From the NCBI GenBank assembly GCA_041628615.1, contig JBFKOW010000033.1:1-24401 (forward strand): DNA of 24,401 nucleotides. The letters are read 5' to 3'. The translations under genes were made by a program, and so were the position numbers. This document shows positions 13,104 through 20,347 of this stretch, piece after piece (position 1 is the first letter of the stretch; every line of letters begins with the position of its first letter). This DNA comes from JAMWZF01 sp041628615. Its GTDB lineage: Bacteria > Pseudomonadota > Alphaproteobacteria > Rhodobacterales > Rhodobacteraceae. The notes under the pieces were generated by a model. That model did not search any database, was not told the origin of the DNA, and worked only from the letters and a program-made list of their open reading frames with translations.

Positions 13104-14368
13104 CAGGCGGCGTGCCTCGCGGCGAGGTCGGTGAGCGTCGGTGCGGCCTCGATCGGGCCGTAGAGCGCCATCGCCACGGCCGCCTCGGTCGCCATCTTCC
13201 CGGCGAAGGCCCGCAGGTCCGGCAGCGTCACCGCCTCGATCTGCGCCACGGTGTCCTCGATCGTGGGCACGTGACCCCAGATCGCCGTCATCCGGGCGAG
13301 ACGCTCGGCCCGGTTCGACGGGCTCTCGAGCCCCATCAGCAGCCCGGCCTTCATCTGCGCCCGGGCGCGGTCGAGCTCGGCCTGGCCGAGATCGTCGCCG
13401 GCCCGCAGCAGTTCGCCCATCGTCACCCGCGCCAGTTCGTCGATCTGCGCCGCGGAGGTGCCGGCGTAGACCGTCATCATGCCGCCGTCGGCATAGGCCC
13501 CGGCCTGGGCGAAGACGCTGTAGCACAGGCCGCGGTTCTCGCGCAGTTCCTGGAACAGCCGCGAGGACATCCCGCCGCCCATCGCGATGCCGTGCAGCTG
13601 CGCCGTCCAGATCGCCGGGTCGCGGTAGTCCGGCCCGTCGAAGGCCAGCGCGAAATGCACCTGCTCCAGCGCCCGCGCCTCGCGCCGCTCGCCGCCGAGG
13701 AAGCGGGCAGGTTCGACCACCAGCCGCGGCCCCTGCGCCGGGAGGTGTCCGAACTGCGCCTCGGCCAGCCGGCAGAGCGCGTCGTGGTCCACCGCCCCGG
13801 CCGCCGCGAGGATCATCGCGCCGGGCCCGTAATGCTCGGCCACGAAGCCCGACAGGTCCCGCCGCCCGAAGCCGCGCACCGTCTCGGCGGCGCCGAGGAT
13901 CGGCCGGCCGATCGGCTGGTCCGGGTAGGCCGCCTCCTGCAGCCAGTCGAAGACGATGTCGTCGGGGGTGTCGAGGGTCTGGCCGATCTCCTGCAGGATC
14001 ACCCCGCGCTCGACCTCGATCTCGCGGGCGTCGAAGACCGGGTTGAGCAGGATGTCGGCGAGGATGTCGACCGCCAGCGCGATGTCGTCCTGCAGCACCC
14101 GGGCGTAGTAGGCGGTGGTCTCGCGCGAGGTATAGGCGTTGATGTAGCCGCCGACGTCCTCGATCTCCTCGGCGATCTGCAGCGCGCTGCGCCGGGCGGT
14201 GCCCTTGAACGCCATGTGTTCGAGGAAATGGGCGATGCCGTTCTGCTCGGCGCGCTCGTGCCGGCCGCCGGCGGTGACCCAGATGCCGATCGAGGCCGAT
14301 TGCAGCCCGGGCATGTGCTCCGTCACCACCCGCAGCCCGTTCGGCAATGTCGTCTGTTCCACCGTCAC
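13103..14368 (-). CDS. M16 family zinc peptidase (processing-peptidase-like)
   Basis: A 421-residue insulinase-type metalloprotease, close in pattern to the mitochondrial processing peptidase beta subunit and rhizobial/rickettsial homologues. Seen directly: the inverted zinc motif HFLEH (residues 47-51) within a GIAHFLEHMAFKGT block, the distal ligand Glu127 in VILQEIGQ about 76 residues later, and the C-terminal domain segment GGGMSSRLFQELRENRGLCYSVFA, the glycine-rich loop and R/Y substrate-binding region. Two homologous M16 halves are present and the length is typical. No signal peptide, so cytoplasmic. The start codon overlaps the thrC stop by four bases and its stop shares a base with the acetyltransferase start. 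The thrC-M16 adjacency is common in Rhodobacterales and does not itself reveal the substrate. Confidence 0.95.
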   Translation of the reverse strand: MTVEQTTLPNGLRVVTEHMPGLQSASIGIWVTAGGRHERAEQNGIAHFLEHMAFKGTARRSALQIAEEIEDVGGYINAYTSRETTAYYARVLQDDIALAVDILADILLNPVFDAREIEVERGVILQEIGQTLDTPDDIVFDWLQEAAYPDQPIGRPILGAAETVRGFGRRDLSGFVAEHYGPGAMILAAAGAVDHDALCRLAEAQFGHLPAQGPRLVVEPARFLGGERREARALEQVHFALAFDGPDYRDPAIWTAQLHGIAMGGGMSSRLFQELRENRGLCYSVFAQAGAYADGGMMTVYAGTSAAQIDELARVTMGELLRAGDDLGQAELDRARAQMKAGLLMGLESPSNRAERLARMTAIWGHVPTIEDTVAQIEAVTLPDLRAFAGKMATEAAVAMALYGPIEAAPTLTDLAARHAA

Positions 14369-15750
14369 CGGCGCCTGTCCCTGATGAAGTCTTCCAGCGC
14401 CCCGAGGTCGTCGGGCAGGCGCGTGACCCGTTCCGGCAGGTCATAGAGGTTTGCCATCCGGCTGGGAAGGGGCGGCCGGATGCCGGTCGCCGCCGCCACC
14501 GCGTCGGGGAACTTGGCCGGGTGGGCGGTGGCCAGCGTCACCATCGGCACCGGCCCGAGATGCTGCCGCGCGACATGGACCCCGACCGCCGAATGCGGGC
14601 AGAGCAGTTCGCCCGAGGCGGCCAGTTCCGACGCGATCGCGGCGCGGGTTTCGTCCTCGGAGGCGCTGCCGCTGTCGAACACCTCGCGCAGCGCGTCGAT
14701 CGCCCCCTGGCTGATACGGAACCCGCCGGAGGCGCGCAGGTCGTCCATCTGCGCCGCCACCACGGCGCCGTCGCGGCCATAGGCGTCGAACAGCGCCCGT
14801 TCGAAGTTCGACGAGACCTGGATGTCCATCGACGGGCTGATCGAGGGCACCACGTCGCCCTTCACGTAGGCGCCCGAGGTGAGCGTCCGGTGCAGGATGT
14901 CGTTCTGGTTCGTCGCCACCACCAGCCGGTCCACGGGCAGCCCCATCCGCCGGGCGATGTAGCCGGCGAAGACATCGCCGAAATTGCCGGTGGGCACGGT
15001 GAAGCTGACCTTGCGGTGCGGCGCGCCGAGGCTGACCGCGGCGGTGAAGTAGTAGACAACCTGCGCCAGCACCCGCGCCCAGTTGATCGAGTTCACCCCG
15101 GCGAGCCCCACCGCGTCGCGGAACTCGAAGTGGTTGAACATGTCCTTGAGCCGCGCCTGGCAGGCGTCGAAATCGCCGTCGAGCGCGATGGCGTGGACGT
15201 TGGATTCCGACGGCGTGGTCATCTGCCGGCGCTGCACCTCGCTGACCCGGCCGTGCGGGAACAGGATGAACACGTCGACGTTGTCGAGCCCGCGGAACGC
15301 CTCGATCGCCGCCGAGCCGGTGTCGCCCGAGGTCGCCCCGACGATGGTGATCCGCTCGCCCGAGCGGGCCAGCGCGGCCTGGAACATCTGGCCGATGAGC
15401 TGCATCGCGAAGTCCTTGAAGGCCAGCGTCGGCCCGTGGAACAGCTCGAGCAGGAAGTGGTTCGGCGCCAGCTGCTTGAGCGGCGCCCGGGCGGCGTGGC
15501 CGAACCCGGCATAGGCCGCCGCGATCAGATCGCCGAACTCGGTGTCGGTGAAGGTGTCGCCGACGAAGGGCCGCATCACCCGGAACGCCGCCTCCTCGTA
15601 GGACACCCCCGCCAGCGCGGCGATCTCGGCCGGCGCCATCGCGGGGATCTCGGACGGGACGTAGAGCCCGCCGTCCCGCGCCAGCCCGGTCATCATCGCG
15701 GCGGTGAAGTCGAGCACCGGCGCGGTGCCGCGGGTCGAGACGTAGTGCAT
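14365..15750 (-). CDS. thrC: Threonine synthase
   Basis: A 461-residue PLP enzyme of the long threonine synthase class; it converts O-phosphohomoserine and water to threonine and phosphate, the last step of threonine biosynthesis. Seen directly: the N-terminal MHYVSTRG and LARDGGLYVP motifs, the PLP lysine Lys112 in GPTLAFKDF, and the phosphate-binding loop TIVGATSGDTGSAAIEAF near residues 135-150. Also typical is the NSINWARVLAQVVYYF stretch followed by PTGNFGDVFAGY. Length matches the fungal/gammaproteobacterial-type long form. The start codon lies 3 bases after the surf1 stop and its stop overlaps the peptidase start (ATGA), so it is probably co-transcribed with, and downstream of, the oxidase assembly genes. 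Confidence 0.97.
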   Translation of the reverse strand: MHYVSTRGTAPVLDFTAAMMTGLARDGGLYVPSEIPAMAPAEIAALAGVSYEEAAFRVMRPFVGDTFTDTEFGDLIAAAYAGFGHAARAPLKQLAPNHFLLELFHGPTLAFKDFAMQLIGQMFQAALARSGERITIVGATSGDTGSAAIEAFRGLDNVDVFILFPHGRVSEVQRRQMTTPSESNVHAIALDGDFDACQARLKDMFNHFEFRDAVGLAGVNSINWARVLAQVVYYFTAAVSLGAPHRKVSFTVPTGNFGDVFAGYIARRMGLPVDRLVVATNQNDILHRTLTSGAYVKGDVVPSISPSMDIQVSSNFERALFDAYGRDGAVVAAQMDDLRASGGFRISQGAIDALREVFDSGSASEDETRAAIASELAASGELLCPHSAVGVHVARQHLGPVPMVTLATAHPAKFPDAVAAATGIRPPLPSRMANLYDLPERVTRLPDDLGALEDFIRDRRR

Positions 15751-15753
15751 GGG

Positions 15754-16428
15754 TCAGCGGTCCTTGAGTGGCGTCCGGCGCAGCAGATACAGCGTCATGC
15801 CGGTCCAGACCAGCGCCAGAAGGAACCAGGTCACCGCGTATTCGAGGTGATCGTTGCGGATCCCGGCGGTGGTGACAGGAAGCGGCGTCAGCCGCGGGTC
15901 GGGCGCGGTGGCGGCGGTCTCGACCACGAGCAGCGGCTCGGTGTCGAGCGCGGCGGCCATCGCGGCCACGTCGCGGGCGAACCAGATGTTGCCGCCGAGG
16001 TCGGGCGGCGGCGTCGCGTCGGTCCTGTCGTCGGGCCAGAGCAGGGTGCCCTCGATCCCGGTTCCGGCGGTGGCGGGCGGGGCGTCCTTGGCGTCGAGCG
16101 GCAGCAGGCCGCGGCCCACCATCACCCGCCGCCCGGCGTCGGTCTCGACGGCGGCGATCACCCGGTAGCCAGTCCCGGCGGCGGTGCCCGAGGTCAGGAC
16201 GTGCAGTTCGGCCCCGGTGGGGGTGCCGGTCAGCGTGACCCGGCGGTATTCGTCGTCGGCCTCGGTCGGCGCGGCGGGCAGCGCCACGGGCTCGGCCGCC
16301 ATCCGCGCCTCGATCCCGGCGAGGATGCCGCGCTTCCAGTCCAGCCGGTCGAGCTGCCACAGCCCCAGCCCGACGAGGATCGCGATCCCGCCGAGACCGA
16401 GGACGAGGGGAAAGACCAGTCGCATCAT
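15754..16428 (-). CDS. surf1: SURF1 family cytochrome oxidase biogenesis protein
   Basis: A 224-residue inner-membrane protein of the SURF1/Shy1 family, which helps insert heme a into subunit I of aa3-type oxidase. Seen directly: an N-terminal membrane helix (residues 3-24) ending GLGLWQLDRLDWK, a large periplasmic domain containing YRRVTLTGT and GRRVMVGRGLLPL, and a C-terminal membrane helix preceded by NDHLEYAVTWFLLALVWTGM, all in the expected order. Length is normal. It is separated from ctaE by 72 bases that contain a strong hairpin (16450-16475), so its expression may be set below that of the oxidase subunits; thrC follows after 3 bases. Confidence 0.95.
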   Translation of the reverse strand: MMRLVFPLVLGLGGIAILVGLGLWQLDRLDWKRGILAGIEARMAAEPVALPAAPTEADDEYRRVTLTGTPTGAELHVLTSGTAAGTGYRVIAAVETDAGRRVMVGRGLLPLDAKDAPPATAGTGIEGTLLWPDDRTDATPPPDLGGNIWFARDVAAMAAALDTEPLLVVETAATAPDPRLTPLPVTTAGIRNDHLEYAVTWFLLALVWTGMTLYLLRRTPLKDR

Positions 16429-16449
16429 TTTCGGGGGGCCCTCAAAGGC

Positions 16450-16475
16450 GCAGGGCGGGCCGAGACCCGCCCTGC
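16450..16475 (-). terminator. Strong hairpin between ctaE and surf1, diverged member of the palindrome family
   Basis: Perfect 10-base arms (GCAGGGCGGG at 16450-16459 and its complement at 16466-16475) enclose a 6-base loop. On the minus strand the central 18 bases read GGCGGGTCTCGGCCCGCC, which differs from the repeat core at 3351-3368 by one T-to-C change in the left arm and two A-to-G changes in the right arm; one pair is compensatory and the other becomes a G-T wobble. Position suggests partial termination or 3'-end protection of the oxidase subunit mRNA. Confidence 0.6.
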
Positions 16476-16500
16476 GGCAACGATGGGATGCGCGTCGGGC

Positions 16501-17301
16501 TCAGCCGCCCCAGACGTAGACCGCGGCGAAGAGGAACAGCCAGACCACGTCGACGAAGTGCCAGTACCAGGCGGCGGCCTCGAAGCCGACATGCTTGTCC
16601 TCGGTGAAATGGCCCCGGTAGACCCGCAGCAGGCAGACCGTCAGGAAGATCGTCCCGATGATGACGTGCATGCCGTGGAAGCCGGTCGCCATGAAGAAGT
16701 TCGCGCCGTAGATGTTGCCCGACAGGCCGAAGGCGGCGTGGCTGTATTCGTAGGCCTGGAAGGCCGTGAACATGATGCCGAGGCCGATGGCCAGCCAGAG
16801 CCCCTGCTTGATGTCCTGCCGCACGTTGCCGTGCACCAGCGCGTGGTGCGCCCAGGTCGCCGCCGCCCCCGAGCAGAGCAGGATCAGGGTGTTGATCAGC
16901 GGCAGGTGCCAGGGGTCGAAGGTCTCGATCCCGACCGGCGGCCAGACGCCGTCCACCGCCGGGCTGAGCGGCCCCATCGGGTACATGGCGTGCTTGAAGA
17001 ACGACCAGAACCACGCCGCGAAGAACATCACCTCGGACATGATGAACAGGATGAAGCCGTAGCGCAGGCCGATCCGCACCACCGGGGTGTGGTCCCCGGC
17101 CCGGCTCTCGGCGACCACCTCGGACCACCAGCCGAACATCGAGTAGAGCACGGCGATCAGGCCGATCAGGAACAGGTAGGGGCCGCTGCCGTCCATCCAC
17201 AGCACCGCGCCGAACAGCATGACGAAGGCGCCGCCCGCCGACACGAGCGGCCAGATGGAGGGGTTCAGGATGTGGTAGTCGTGGTTCTTTTCGTGGGCCA
17301 T
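16501..17301 (-). CDS. ctaE: Cytochrome c oxidase subunit III
   Basis: A 266-residue subunit III of aa3-type cytochrome c oxidase, a seven-helix membrane protein that stabilises subunit I and supports proton uptake. Seen directly: MAHEKNHDYHILNPSIWP at the N-terminus, seven hydrophobic segments, the loop MFGWWSEVV, FMSEVMFFAAWFWSFFKHAMYP-type helix III with its conserved glutamate, VHGNVRQDIKQGL before helix V, and the C-terminal ATGFHGMHVIIG...DKHVGFEAAAWYWHFVDVVWLFLF block that is diagnostic for the family. AGGGA precedes the start codon. Part of the ctaC-ctaB-ctaG-ctaE cluster; 31 bases separate it from ctaG. Confidence 0.98.
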   Translation of the reverse strand: MAHEKNHDYHILNPSIWPLVSAGGAFVMLFGAVLWMDGSGPYLFLIGLIAVLYSMFGWWSEVVAESRAGDHTPVVRIGLRYGFILFIMSEVMFFAAWFWSFFKHAMYPMGPLSPAVDGVWPPVGIETFDPWHLPLINTLILLCSGAAATWAHHALVHGNVRQDIKQGLWLAIGLGIMFTAFQAYEYSHAAFGLSGNIYGANFFMATGFHGMHVIIGTIFLTVCLLRVYRGHFTEDKHVGFEAAAWYWHFVDVVWLFLFAAVYVWGG

Positions 17302-17332
17302 GGTCGGTCGTCTTCCCTGGAGCGTGGCTCGG

Positions 17333-17914
17333 TCAATCGGTGGCGGTGAGCGCGGCCTGCTCGGTGTCGTCGGGCAGGTCGATCTCGTAGAAGGTGTAGC
17401 TCAGCGTGATGGTATGCACGTATTGCCCCTCGCGGTCATCCACGATGTCGGGATGCACGAAGAACGACACCGGCATCAGCACCGTCTCGCCCGGCTGCAG
17501 CACCTGCTCCTCGAAGCAGAAGCACTGGATCTTGTCGAAGAAGCCGCCGGCCTCGTAGGGCGTGACGTTGTAGCTGGCCGAGCCGGCGACGGGCCGGTCG
17601 GTGGGATTGTGCGCCTCGTAGAAGGCCAGCGCGGTCTCGCCGATGCGGACCTCGATCTCGCGCACCTCGGGCCGGAAGGTCCAGGGCATGTCGCGGTCGA
17701 GGCTGGCGTCGAAGCGCACCTTGATGGTCCGGTCGAGGATCTCGTGGTCGTCGGAGGTGGCGACGTTGGTCGCGCCGCCGAAGCCGGTGACCCGGCAGAA
17801 CCAGTCGTAGAACGGCACCGAGGCCCAGGCCAGCGAGCCCATCAGCACCACCACCGACACCGCCTGCGCGGCGGTCCGGGTCGGGCCCTCGGGGATGCGG
17901 CGGAACGGGTTCAT
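17333..17914 (-). CDS. ctaG: Cytochrome c oxidase assembly protein CtaG/Cox11
   Basis: A 193-residue Cox11-type copper chaperone that inserts CuB into oxidase subunit I. Seen directly: a single N-terminal membrane helix (about residues 15-35), the conserved FYDWFCRVTGFGG (35-47) with Cys40, and the copper-binding CFCFEEQVLQPGE (131-143) with Cys131 and Cys133, followed by MPVSFFVHPDI (147-157), the family signature. The periplasmic immunoglobulin-like domain is complete. The start codon overlaps the stop of the small upstream gene by four bases (ATGA), indicating coupled translation. Confidence 0.97.
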   Translation of the reverse strand: MNPFRRIPEGPTRTAAQAVSVVVLMGSLAWASVPFYDWFCRVTGFGGATNVATSDDHEILDRTIKVRFDASLDRDMPWTFRPEVREIEVRIGETALAFYEAHNPTDRPVAGSASYNVTPYEAGGFFDKIQCFCFEEQVLQPGETVLMPVSFFVHPDIVDDREGQYVHTITLSYTFYEIDLPDDTEQAALTATD

Positions 17915-18186
17915 TCGGCGGGCTCCTCTGCGGCGGTCGCGTCCGTGGCGGCACCTTCGGCGGCGCGGGCCTCGGCGGCGGCCTGCATCGCCTCCTGCAC
18001 GGCGGGATCGAGCTGCGGCCGGGCGACGTGGTCGAAACGCTCGAACTGCGCGAGGGTTTCGAGGTTGAGCACCTTCACCACGGTCAGCCCGAAGACGATC
18101 GCCACCAGGCCGACGAGGACCAGCCCCAGCCCGGTGTTGCGGCCGCGCCGGCGCGCGTGCAGTTCGTGTTCGACCCTCAGAGCCAC
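17911..18186 (-). CDS. Small membrane protein between ctaB and ctaG (CoxF-like)
   Basis: A 91-residue protein with one membrane helix (about residues 18-39, GLGLVLVGLVAIVFGLTVVK), a basic N-terminus (ELHARRRGRN) and a long alanine/glutamate-rich tail. Homologous short proteins with an HELHARRR-type start and one helix are common at this place in Rhodobacterales oxidase clusters and are often labelled CoxF or hypothetical. No ATG exists at the N-terminus. GTG at 18186 gives MALRVEHELH... with a G-rich stretch upstream and overlaps the ctaB stop by 10 bases; a CTG at 18180 is the less likely alternative. The stop overlaps the ctaG start. It probably assists or accompanies oxidase assembly; the exact role is unknown. 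The Ala/Glu-rich tail beyond residue 63 looks longer than I would expect. Confidence 0.8.
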   Translation of the reverse strand: MALRVEHELHARRRGRNTGLGLVLVGLVAIVFGLTVVKVLNLETLAQFERFDHVARPQLDPAVQEAMQAAAEARAAEGAATDATAAEEPAE

Positions 18187-19118
18187 GGCAGCGCCCCCGT
18201 CAGCGGCGTCGCCTCGACCAGAAGCGCGCCGAAATGCAGGAACAGGTACCACAGCGAGGCCTTGAACAGCCTGCGCTCGGCGAGGTGCGCGTCGGCGAAG
18301 CTGTCGGCGTCGGTCCGGCGCAGCACCGCCCAGGCGCCGAGCACGAAGCGGGCGTTCAGCACCACCGCCACCGCGAGGTAGAACGGCCCGCCGATCGAGG
18401 TGAAGCCCAGCAGCAGCGAAGTCGCCACCAGCACCAGCGTGTAGCCGAAGATGTAGCGGCGGGTGGTGTCGCGGCCGTGGGTCTCGGTCAGCATCGGCAC
18501 CTTCGCATCGCCGTAGTCCGACTTCACGAACAGGTTCAGCGCCCAGAAATGCGGCGGCGTCCACATGAAGATCAGCGCGAACATCAGCCAGGCCTCGAGG
18601 CTCATCGCGCCGGTGGCGCAGACCCAGCCGAGCAGCGGCGGGAAGGCCCCGGCGGCGCCGCCGATGACGATGTTCTGCGGCGTCGCCCGCTTCAGCCACA
18701 TCGAGTAGATCACGGCGTAGAAGAAGATGGTGAAGGCGAGGATCGCCGCCGCGAGCCAGCCGGCGGCGAGACCGAGGAACACCACCGAGAAGCCCGACAG
18801 CGCCAGCCCGAGGCCCAGCGCCTCGCCGGGGCCGACCCGGCCCGCCGGGATCGGCCGGCCGCGGGTCCGCTTCATCACCGCATCGATGTCGGCGTCCCAC
18901 CACATGTTGAGCGCCCCCGACGCCCCGGCCCCCACCGCGATGCAGAGGATCGCCACGAAGGCCTCGAACGGGTGCGGGTCCACCGGCGCCACGATCAGCC
19001 CGACCAGCGCGGTGAACACCACGAGCGACATCACCCGCGGCTTGAGCAGCGCCCAGTAGTCGCCGAACTCGGCGTCCCGGCTCTGGCCGATGGGGTCGGT
19101 TGTGCTCAGGTCGCTCAT
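18177..19118 (-). CDS. ctaB: Protoheme IX farnesyltransferase (heme O synthase)
   Basis: A 313-residue UbiA-superfamily prenyltransferase that attaches a farnesyl group to heme B, making heme O for oxidase. Seen directly: the first Asp-rich site NMWWDADIDAVMKRTRGRPIP (from residue 71, Asn71, Asp75, Asp79), the second site DYGDAKVPML (201-210), the motif TPPHFWAL (187-194), and about eight or nine membrane helices. The start at ATG 19118 is chosen because AAGGA lies 5 bases upstream; a GTG at 19121 would add one residue. The 3' end overlaps the small CoxF-like gene by 10 bases. A hairpin (19196-19213) lies between ctaC and this gene. Confidence 0.97.
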   Translation of the reverse strand: MSDLSTTDPIGQSRDAEFGDYWALLKPRVMSLVVFTALVGLIVAPVDPHPFEAFVAILCIAVGAGASGALNMWWDADIDAVMKRTRGRPIPAGRVGPGEALGLGLALSGFSVVFLGLAAGWLAAAILAFTIFFYAVIYSMWLKRATPQNIVIGGAAGAFPPLLGWVCATGAMSLEAWLMFALIFMWTPPHFWALNLFVKSDYGDAKVPMLTETHGRDTTRRYIFGYTLVLVATSLLLGFTSIGGPFYLAVAVVLNARFVLGAWAVLRRTDADSFADAHLAERRLFKASLWYLFLHFGALLVEATPLTGALPWL

Positions 19119-19195
19119 CACCGTCCTTGTCGCTGCATCAGGGCCGCCCGGTCAGGGCCGCCGCCCGCGTGTCGCCGCGCCGCCCGCGGCCGGGG

Positions 19196-19213
19196 CGGCG
19201 GGGTTCCCCGCCG
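19196..19213 (-). terminator. Intercistronic hairpin between ctaC and ctaB
   Basis: CGGCGGGG and CCCCGCCG form perfect 8-base arms around TT, 20 bases beyond the ctaC stop codon. No T-tract on the minus strand. It would allow higher ctaC expression than that of the assembly genes downstream. Confidence 0.4.
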
Positions 19214-19233
19214 CGCGCCGGCCGGTTCCCGGA

Positions 19234-20103
19234 TCAGGCCGGGAATTCCTGCTTGGCCAGCGCCAGCCATTCCTCGTAGACCTCGGGGCTGACCACCTTC
19301 ACGGTGATCGGCATGTAGGCGTGGTCCTTGCCGCAAAGCTCGGAGCACTGGCCGAAGTAGACGCCTTCCTGCTCCGCGGCGAACCACAGTTCCGCCAGCC
19401 GGCCGGGAACCGCGTCCTGCTTCACCCCGAAGGCCGGGATGGTCCAGGAATGGATCACGTCGGCCCCGGTCACCTGCATCACCACGGTGGCCCCCACCGG
19501 CACCACGACGGCGGTGTCGGTCGCCAGCCGGAACTCCTCGGCGGTGTAACCCGCCTCGACCAGCTTGGCCTCGGTCTCGGGCGACAGGTTCCCCTCGCCG
19601 TAGCCGATCATGTAGCTGTCGAACAGCACGCCCTCATCGACGTATTCGTAGCCCCAGTACCACTGGTAGCCGGTCACCTTGATGGTGATGTCGGCCTCGG
19701 GGATCTCCTGCTGCTTGAACAGCACCGGCAGCGAGAACGCGCCGATGAACACCAGGATGACGATCGGCACCACGGTCCACGCCACCTCGAGCGGCGAGTT
19801 GTGGGTGAAGGTCGCCGGATCGGGGTTCGACTTCGCGTTGTAGCGCATGATGACCACGGCCAGCAGGCCGAGGACGAACAGCGAGATCACCGTGATGATG
19901 ACCAGCAGCATCCCGTCCAGCCATTGCAGATCGCGCGCCAGTTCGGTGGCGGCGGGCTGGAACCCGGTGGCCCGGTCGACCGGCGCGCCGACGATCGGCA
20001 GCCCGGCGGTCACGCTGTCGGCCGTTTGCGCCCGCGCCGCCCCGGCGGCGACCAGCGCCGAAAGGCCGGTGGCTACAGCGGTCAAACCTGCGTTGAGTCT
20101 CAT
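19234..20103 (-). CDS. ctaC: Cytochrome c oxidase subunit II
   Basis: A 289-residue CuA-bearing subunit II of aa3-type oxidase; it accepts electrons from cytochrome c at the periplasmic face. Seen directly: a signal peptide (residues 1-25, ending GAARA-Q), two membrane helices (about 64-86 and 108-129), the aromatic stretch GYQWYWGYEY (145-154), His218 in IHSWTIPAFG, and the CuA site CSELCGKDHAYM with Cys253, Glu255, Cys257, His261 and Met264. All ligands are present, and no fused cytochrome c domain follows, consistent with a cytochrome c oxidase. The start at 20103 is preferred over a longer open frame (to 20232) because it begins directly with the signal peptide and AGGG precedes it. First gene of the cluster; ctaD is not in this window. 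Confidence 0.97.
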   Translation of the reverse strand: MRLNAGLTAVATGLSALVAAGAARAQTADSVTAGLPIVGAPVDRATGFQPAATELARDLQWLDGMLLVIITVISLFVLGLLAVVIMRYNAKSNPDPATFTHNSPLEVAWTVVPIVILVFIGAFSLPVLFKQQEIPEADITIKVTGYQWYWGYEYVDEGVLFDSYMIGYGEGNLSPETEAKLVEAGYTAEEFRLATDTAVVVPVGATVVMQVTGADVIHSWTIPAFGVKQDAVPGRLAELWFAAEQEGVYFGQCSELCGKDHAYMPITVKVVSPEVYEEWLALAKQEFPA

Positions 20104-20264
20104 GTCGTACCCTGTGTCCTGTGGGGCTGCGTCGCGGCGTCCGGGGCGAACCCCGATCTCACCACCGGCGCACCGCCCGGTGATCCCGTTGTCTTCGCGT
20201 GTGGATGTCACATATCCTGACCACCTACTCAAGTCACCGGGCTTGCGTCAAACTGACCCTTTCC

Positions 20265-20278
20265 TTGACCTGGATCAA
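20265..20278. promoter_or_regulatory. FNR/FnrL-type binding box between ctaC and tldD
   Basis: TTGACCTGGATCAA fits the FNR-family consensus TTGA(T/C)-N4-(G/A)ATCAA-like dyad; both half-sites are complete. It lies 162 bases before the ctaC start and 70 bases before the tldD start in their 244-base divergent region. On the minus strand a TTGACG (20251-20246), about 20 bases downstream of the box, could be a -35 element for ctaC, which would place the box near -56. This suggests oxygen-dependent control of the oxidase operon, of tldD, or both; the direction of control is not visible. Confidence 0.6.
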
Positions 20279-20347
20279 ACAACTCCGCCCGCCCAGCCGC
20301 CCCGGCAGCCCCCCGTCCGCCCACCCGTCCGCCCCGAGGAGACCGAG

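Noticed and set aside
14347..17349. 1,000-codon plus-strand open frame opposite thrC, surf1 and ctaE
   Set aside because: The opposite strand carries unmistakable thrC, surf1 and ctaE. The translation is a charged low-complexity string and crosses gene boundaries.
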